Positions 57,474-64,000 of a stretch of 64,000 nucleotides of DNA are shown one piece after another (the first letter of the stretch is position 1; each line of letters begins with the position of its first letter). The translations under genes were made by a program, and so were the position numbers. Origin of the DNA: Manihot esculenta (Eukaryota > Streptophyta > Magnoliopsida > Malpighiales > Euphorbiaceae). Below the pieces are notes generated by a model. That model made no database searches and was not told where the DNA came from. It saw nothing but the letters and a program-made list of their open reading frames with translations. The stretch is taken from NCBI RefSeq assembly GCF_001659605.2, contig NC_035164.2, positions 5,497,379-5,561,378 of the forward strand. The letters are read 5' to 3'.

Positions 57474-60400
57474 TGTAATACCCGACTAGACTCCGGTATC
57501 GGAATTCCTACCGTCCGGTGGAATCTCGGATGTCGGAAGCCTCTAGTAGGGTAAAATCATGTTTTTATGAAAGGTTTTAATGTGTTTTATATTTTAAGCA
57601 TGAAAGAAAATGAGTTTTTGGCATGAAAATAGCATTTGAGGAAAACTCAGTGTAACGACCCGAAAATCGAACCGCTACCGGCGCTAGGATCCGGGTCGAC
57701 TTAAGGCCGCCGGGACCCGTAGCAAGCCTGACATGTAACCTGTAAACCTGTTTAATCCCATACATGATCAACAATCATACATAAAATTTTAAACTTTTCC
57801 TCATACGTACTATCATCAACTAACTCAACCTGTGTATACCCTGAACATATACATAACATAGTCCCTCTGTGGGATCTCATCATGCCTTAAAGGCAAAACA
57901 GCCTGTGTTGAGTTAGTTTACATAAACATCATAACATAAGATCATGTATAGACAAAAGGGATTAACAATACATTATGGTCAAGCACAACTCTATCCTCAA
58001 TAACCTCATTACATAACATTCTGAATATTTTTACATTTCATCAATTGTCATGTCCACATACTAACTATTACATACATAAGACATACTTCAAACTCTGGCT
58101 AACCTTCTGATCTACCCTGTACCTGCACATCTGGGGTTAGGGGAGAGGAGTGAGCTACAAGGCCCAGTGAGCAGAATAGTATAAAACATTATATTAAAAT
58201 TTTATGCTTTCATGGAATGCAACACATCACAACAAATCACATCTCGGATGGTATTGTCACCTATAGTCCTCTACATAGGTCCAACTGTGCCGGGACGTAG
58301 AATGGGTCAACCGGTCTTTCCCTTATCATAACATATCATATGGACCAACTGTGCCAGGGACGTAGAATGGGTACAACCTGGTCTTTCTCTTACATCGTGC
58401 CAGGGACGTAGAATGGGTACAACCTGGACTTCCATACCATAACATGCCATAACATCAATCATATCATATGAGGACTAAAGGATCATCCAATAACCAATCC
58501 ACATCAACATTAACATCATAAATGCAATGCAACATATTCGTGAATACTAATGCAAGCAACCTATTATATCTCATGGCATTCATGATGCATGGATCATGCT
58601 CAAAATTCATATTTCATTTATTTAAAACTTAAGGTTTATTCCACTCACCTCTGGCTAGCTCTGACAAACTCTGTAGCAGCTGGCTCACTGCTGGGGTCCT
58701 CGGTTCCTCGGGTCCGAACCTACACAGGTGGACTCCAATGAGGGACCAAACATACATAAACATAACTCTAATATACTCCCCAAAAACCCCCTAAACCATC
58801 ATGAAACAATCACATAACAACATGCAAGAAATGGCTGGACAGGGCACTTTCGGCGGCAGGTTCGGCGGCCGAAAGTCCCTCCAGAGCCGAAAGTCAGGCA
58901 GGTTCGGCGGCACCTTCGGCGGCCGAAACTCCCAGACAGAGACGAAACTCATGCATGTTCGGCGGCACCTTCGGCGGCCGAAAGTCCCAGACAGAGACGA
59001 AAGTCTCCCTTCGGGGGCAACTTCGGCAGCCGAAAGGCCTGCCTCACCAGCCATGTTCGGCGGCCGAAAGTGCCTTCGGCTGCCGAACCTAGTTTCTGCC
59101 GAAGGGTAGAAACTTGGCTCCCAAATGCATTTTCGCCTCCAAACTCACCAATCATGCATATACCTCAGTTAAAACATGCATACAAGTTCCTAGGGGCCTC
59201 AAAACATCAAATACCCCAACTACAACACTTCAAACACACAAAAACAACATACATTGTCCAAGACATCAAGGTTAACCCATAACTCCACATATAACCTAAC
59301 ATGCATTTCTACCCATCGATCTAGCATAAAACTTATTGAAAACACATAAGGAGCTTAAGATCGGCTCTTACCTCTTGAAGATCGAGAGGGAGACGACCTA
59401 AACTTGGAGATCCAAGAAGATGAGCTCCTGAGTTCCCAAAGCTCCAAAACTTGTTTCAAAAGTTCAAAACCTTCAATGCAAACTTAAAACTCAAGAAAAA
59501 TGGTGGGGATTTGGAGGAAGAACACTAGGTTTGCAAAGGGAAAGTCGGAAACTTGCTGTGGCCGAAAATGGAAGAAAGCTCGCCCATTTCGGCTAAGTGC
59601 CCCTTATATAGTGGCTGGCCAGGCCACGTTCGGGGGCCGAATGTGCCTCCGCATCCATGCAAATGTTCGGCGGCCGAACTTGACTTTCGGCGGCCGAACC
59701 TGAACTTCCCTAACTCATGCTTTCGGGGGCCTAACGTGCCTCCAAAACGCATGCATGTTCGGCGGCCGAACTTGACTTTCGGCGGCCGAACCTGGGTTTT
59801 CCTCCAATGCTATTTTCATGCAAAAACTCATTTAGTTTCATACTTTAAAACATTAAAATTCATGAAAACATTTTATAAAACATGCCTTTACCCTTCTAGA
59901 AGTTCCCGACATCCGAAATTCCACCGGACGGTAGGAATTTCGATACCGGAGTCTAGCTGGGTGTTACACTCAGGTTCGGCCGTCGAACATGCATGCGTTT
60001 CGGGTGTGCTTTAGGCCCCCGACAGCATAAGTGAGGGAAGTCCAGATTCGGCCGCCGAACCTCAAGTTCGGCCACCGAACATGGCATGCATGCGGAGGCA
60101 CATTCGGCCCCCGAACGTGGTCTGGCCAGCCACTATAAAAGGGTCCCTTAGCCGAAAACGGGCGAGCTTTCCCCATTTTCGGCCAAGGTGAGCTCTCCGC
60201 TGTCCCTCACCCATTTTTGATGTTCTTCCTCTAAATCTTTCAAGATTTTCACTTGTTTTAACTTGGTTTTGAAGATTTAAGCTTTTGAGCAAAGTTTTGG
60301 AGCTTGGAGGTTCAAGAACCAAATCTCTCCCAACTCCGAGTTTTTGGTCGTCTCTCTCGATCTTCAAGAGGTAAGAGCCGATCTTAAGCTCGTTTTATGT

Positions 60401-62030
60401 TTTAAATAAGTTTTATGCAAGATCTATGGGTTAGAATGCATGTTTAGGTTATGGTTATGTTTATGGGTATAAATGTGTGTTCTTGAACAATGTGGTTGCT
60501 TGATGTGTTGTAGATGGGGTTTATGATGGTTTGAGGCCCCTAGGAACATGTATGCTTGTGTTTGTGTGTTGTAGAATAGGTTTGATGCATGTTTGGAAGG
60601 TTTGGAGGCGAGATGTGCAAATGGAGCCAAGTTTCTGCCCTTTGGCAGAAACCAGGTTCAGCAGCCGAAGGACTTTCGGCCGCCGAACATGGCTGGGGAG
60701 GCAGCCTTTCGGCTGTCGAAGCTTGCCCCCGAAAGGAGACTTTCGTCTCTGTCTGGCAGTTTCGGCCGCCGAAAGTGCCGCCGAACATGCATGAGTTTCG
60801 TCTCTGTCTGGGAGTTTCGGCCGCCGAAGGTGCCGCCGAACCTGCCTGACTTTCGGCTCTGGAGGGACTTTCGGCCGCCGAACCTGCCGCCGAAAGTGCC
60901 CTGTCCAGGCCTTCTTTGCATATTTTTCCATAGTTGTTTCATAATGTTTTAGAGGGTTTTTGGGGAGTAGTTTATAGTTATGTTCAGGTATGTTTGGTCC
61001 CTCATTTGAGTCCACCTGTGTAGGTTCAGGCCCGAGGAACCGAGGACCCCAGCAGTGAGTTCAGCTGCTTCGGTGTTGTCAGAGTCAGCCAGAGGTGAGT
61101 GGAACTAAACTTAATCTTTTAAATTGAGAAATTAAATGTTTTATCATGTTTCATGCATTATGATTATGCAATAGGATGATTGCATTAGTATTCACGAATA
61201 TGCCGCATTGCATCGATTGTTGTTGATGTGGGTGAATGTTGGATGACCCAATTAGTCCATGACAGGAAGACCAGGACCCCATTCTACGGCCTGGTACGGT
61301 TATGGGACACGAAGACCAGGAGCCCAGAGGAGGCCCTGGGACAATGGTAAGTAATGTATGTTATGACAGGAAGACCAGGACCCCATGCTACGGCCTGGCA
61401 CAGAGTTAGCTTGGACTAATTGGTGACAAGTTCACCCAACCCTTATGTGAATTGTCTGTGTTATGATGCATTTCATAGGAGCATGTTTGATAATATGTTT
61501 TATGGTTCTACTCACTGGGCTTTTAGCTCACCCCTCTCCCTTTACCCCCAGGCTTGCAGGTACAGGATAGAGCAGGAGTCCGGTTAGAGTAAGGGAGTTC
61601 TGTTTATGTAATAGCTAGCAATGGACATGATCAAATTGTAAATGTAAAGTCTTAATCAATATAGTCATGTAATGAGATGATGTATATGGATGTTAGAAGT
61701 GTGCTTGACCATAGATTGTGCTATCCCTTTAATACATGATCTTAGAGATTTTTACGATGTTTATGTAAACCAACTCAACGTATGTTATGTCACCCCTTGG
61801 GGGCATTGATGAGATCCCACAGAGGGATCAATGTTATGACAATGTTTATGCTCAAGTTGAGTTTGGTTGATGTTTATGGAAAGAAAAGTTTTAATTTTTA
61901 TGCATGTTGTTGATCATGTATGGGATTATACAGGTTTACAGGTTTTATGTCAGGCTTGCTACGGGTCTCGGCGGCCTTAAGCCGATCTGGATCCTAGCGT
62001 CGGTAGCGGTCCGATTTTCAGGTCGTTACA
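57474..62030 (+). repeat. 3' LTR of element C, interrupted by a solo LTR
   Basis: Nearly identical to 40418-42650. It is split after 57650 and resumes at 59974. Without the insert and one target copy it has essentially the same length as its partner. TATA is at about 60134-60140 and the leader minisatellite at about 61263-61401. Confidence 0.9.
57651..59968 (-). mobile_element. Solo LTR of a Tekay-type element
   Basis: 2318 bp, flanked by the perfect duplication CTCAG (57646-57650 and 59969-59973). It resembles the solo LTR at 10982-13222, with the same GACGTAGAATGGGTACAACC minisatellite (about 58285-58430), palindrome arrays at 58850-59100 and 59625-59800, and terminal words TGTAACACCC and GTCGTTACA. 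Confidence 0.92.
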
Positions 62031-62035
62031 AATCA

Positions 62036-62560
62036 ACCGGGTATTAATTTCGCTTTACGAGAAGTCTTTAAGGCATTTGATGCCCAGGCCATAAGGGGCC
62101 ACGCGACCATGACCATTGGTCCCATTTCGTGAAAAGAGAATCACAAGTATGTGTCACTACTCTTACAATCACTCCCAAAAATCTAAAACTTTTTGTGAAG
62201 GAGGAAGGTCCATTGCAGGCAGATGAGACTTTTTTATGATCGACGAAGGGAAGATGGGCTGCCAAGTGAGCAAATGAAGTTTGTAAGAAGTTCGTTAGGG
62301 CTAGAAAATGCTCGGAAGCTTCTCAGGACTGGAAAATGTACGAAAGCTTGATAAGCCTGGAAAATGCCAAGGAGTTCATAAAGGCTAGAAAAATGTCCGG
62401 AAACTTGTCAGGGCTAGAGAATGTCTAAAACCTCGTCAGGGCTAGAGAAAGCCTGGAAGCACGCTAGGGCTAGGAAATGCCTGTAAGCTCGATAAGCCTA
62501 GAGAAAGCTCGGAATCATGTCAAGGCTAGGAAATGCCCGTAAGCTCGTCAAGACATTACT
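62036..62560. repeat. Older minisatellite-rich repeat (right part)
   Basis: Continues the repeat seen at 40060-40412. At about 62290-62555 lie eight or more degenerate units of roughly 30 bp of the type GGGCTAGAAAATGCCTGGAAGC with TCGTCA. No coding sequence is seen. The family is not recognised. Confidence 0.65.
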
Positions 62561-63274
62561 ACATCACTCGAATCAATTTTTATCAGACAAGATTTTAGAC
62601 CTGATTGGCCGACAGGGTAAGTAAGAAGAAAGTAAGGACATCATGCACTCAGCCCGAACAAACAAGCCACATGCCCAAGAACATGAAGACAATTGTTACT
62701 TTCAAATCTAAAGAATTGAAGATCAGCGGGGGATCTCTAATGTTACATAACAATCGCCCAAAATAGGCAGTAAACTGTCACCATAAAATAAAGTCACGTT
62801 GCAAGAATCTGGTAAACTAATATGCGGTCCTACCCGGAGAAAAGAAGACCCAGGTGCTTCAGGTCGGCCTTAGGACAAATCAGCCTCAGGTTGGACAAAC
62901 TCGCCCTCTCAGCTTCTGAGCGAGGCTCCATAAGGAAGTTATCGTTAACAGCTACAATTCAGCAGATTCTCTTTTACGCCTGCGATCACAAAATTTTCAA
63001 CCAATTAGTCGGTGAAGATCCCTTACCAACGAGCTGACCACATTATTGTTGGATTATTAGGAAAGGCTATATTTATCCCTATTTTCTTACAATATAAAGA
63101 AAGAACAATCACGGAGGCAAAAATATACAATTCTCTTATACAAATACACTCAAATTCTTCGTTCACTCTATTTTTTAGTTTACTAGTTTGAACATCGAAA
63201 TGACTGTCGTGGGCACCCACCACCTCACTTTCTCTGTTTTGTAAGATTAGCCAATTGCAGTACTACTCTATTCC
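62561..63274. other. Unassigned sequence, possibly end of an old LTR-type repeat
   Basis: Moderate-GC sequence with a TATA-like word and short leader-like stretch (CAATATAAAGAAAG near 63091, then CCACCACCTCACTTTCTC near 63215). It could be the promoter-bearing end of an old LTR, but no second LTR or coding region is visible. Confidence 0.35.

Positions 63275-63328
<54 letters not shown>
63275..63328. repeat. (AAT)n microsatellite
   Basis: About 17 uninterrupted trinucleotide units. Confidence 0.95.
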
Positions 63329-63331
<3 letters not shown>

Positions 63332-63380
63332 TCTTCGATAGTCATAAAATTATATTTAAATTTTAAAAATATTTTTTTTG

Positions 63381-63460
63381 AAATGGGGATCGGGAATTAG
63401 GGAGTAGAACCTGAAACCTTTCAGATTTACTCAGATGCACTTACCACCAGGTTAAGCTTA
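63381..63460 (-). repeat. Degenerate tRNA-derived SINE-like segment
   Basis: On the minus strand AACCTGGTGGTAAGTGCATC resembles a pol III A box and GGTTTCAGGTTCTACTCCC a B box, about 30 bases apart. The length and decay fit a remnant; no tail or target duplication was found. Confidence 0.4.
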
Positions 63461-64000
63461 TGAGTATAAATTTTAAAAATATTTAAAAAATAAAATATAG
63501 TATTTACATGTAACTAAAAATCTTTTGAAATATACACTCATTTTTATAATATTATTAACTATAATTATAGTTTTAGATGATTTATACTTATGATACATGA
63601 ACTTCAAATCTGTTATAATATATTATATAAATTTAAATTGTAACATAAAATCTCAAAAACTTTAGTTTAGATAATATAAAAATGTACGTGACTTGTAGTC
63701 ATCAATTTACAAGTTCGTTACTAATATAGCTTCAAATTAAATAAATAATAATAATAAAAGAGCCTAAATACCCTCACCCTCAATCTCCCTTTACCTCACC
63801 ACAAACCTTTCTCTCTATTTTAGTTGTCAATCTATTTTTTTTATGAACACAATAAAAAAAAAAATATAACAGAAAATGAGCCAATTTTATGAAAGTTAAA
63901 GAATCAGAAGAAGAAAAAAAAAAAAAAGGTGAAATCATAACTAAATTTATGATAAATCAATATCATTTTTAATTTAAGTTTTCACATTATTATAAATAAA
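63461..64000. other. AT-rich intergenic DNA
   Basis: Low-complexity A/T-rich sequence with short poly-A runs. Nothing further can be supported. Confidence 0.6.

Larger units (their letters stand above)
40418..62030 (+). mobile_element. Tekay-type gypsy element C with two nested insertions
   Basis: Bounded by the perfect target duplication AATCA (40413-40417 and 62031-62035). 5' LTR 40418-42650, PBS 42654-42665, gag start 42924-43586, rest of gag-pol 53086-57375, PPT near 57459-57473, 3' LTR from 57474 to 62030. It is split in gag by a complete second element (43587-53080) and in the 3' LTR by a solo LTR (57651-59968). Confidence 0.93.

Overview
The window is repeat-dominated nuclear DNA of a flowering plant, most likely a eudicot. 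The evidence is full-size plant-type LTR retrotransposons (SIRE/Maximus-like Ty1/copia, Tekay/Del-like chromodomain Ty3/gypsy, an Athila-type derivative), hAT-type MITEs carrying GGTTCGGTT words, and a ten-exon plant-type RabGAP gene. Species cannot be read from the sequence; a Euphorbiaceae genome such as cassava or rubber would fit, but that is a guess.

Cluster 1 (1-27447) is one minus-strand SIRE-like copia element broken open by later insertions. Its pol lies at 2748-5763, protease and gag at 14608-15621, and part of its 5' LTR at 26042-27447. Between pol and the missing 3' LTR it carries an extra gene at 284-1564 with its own promoter-like region, CT-rich leader and 5'UTR intron. Three gypsy-type insertions sit in it. 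The first is an LTR fragment at 1-288. The second is a non-autonomous Athila-like gag-pro element at 5764-14602 (duplicated target CATTG), which itself holds a solo Tekay LTR at 10982-13222 (CTAGG). The third is a recombinant Tekay element at 15622-26041 (partial body, LTR, full body, LTR). The copia element had itself inserted into a hAT-type MITE whose right half survives at 27448-27674.

The middle (27675-40412) holds AT-rich DNA, an intact MITE of the same family (29999-30461) and the only clear host gene, a TBC-domain RabGAP of the Gyp1/TBC1D22 type on the minus strand (30790-37923). It has ten coding exons, an open frame predicting 444 residues, and both catalytic fingers.

Cluster 2 (40418-62030, duplicated target AATCA) is a plus-strand Tekay element. 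A younger minus-strand Tekay element (43587-53080, target GGGTT) sits in its gag, and a minus-strand solo LTR (57651-59968, target CTCAG) sits in its 3' LTR. The cluster lies inside an older minisatellite-rich repeat seen at 40060-40412 and 62036-62560. The right end has AT-rich DNA, an AAT microsatellite and a degenerate tRNA-SINE-like segment.

Several features look more interesting than ordinary transposon debris. A 13-bp palindrome, TTCGGCCGCCGAA, contains the GCC-box core GCCGCC. It is arrayed just upstream of TATA-like boxes in the Tekay LTRs, in the unrelated copia LTR, and in front of the extra copia gene. The Tekay families also share a splice donor in the LTR and an acceptor just before the gag ATG, a fast-changing hairpin minisatellite in the leader, a hairpin beside the polypurine tract, and independent CAG-to-TAG nonsense mutations. 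The Athila-like element carries a second amplified palindrome of its own (GTGATTTGGGCAAATCAC).
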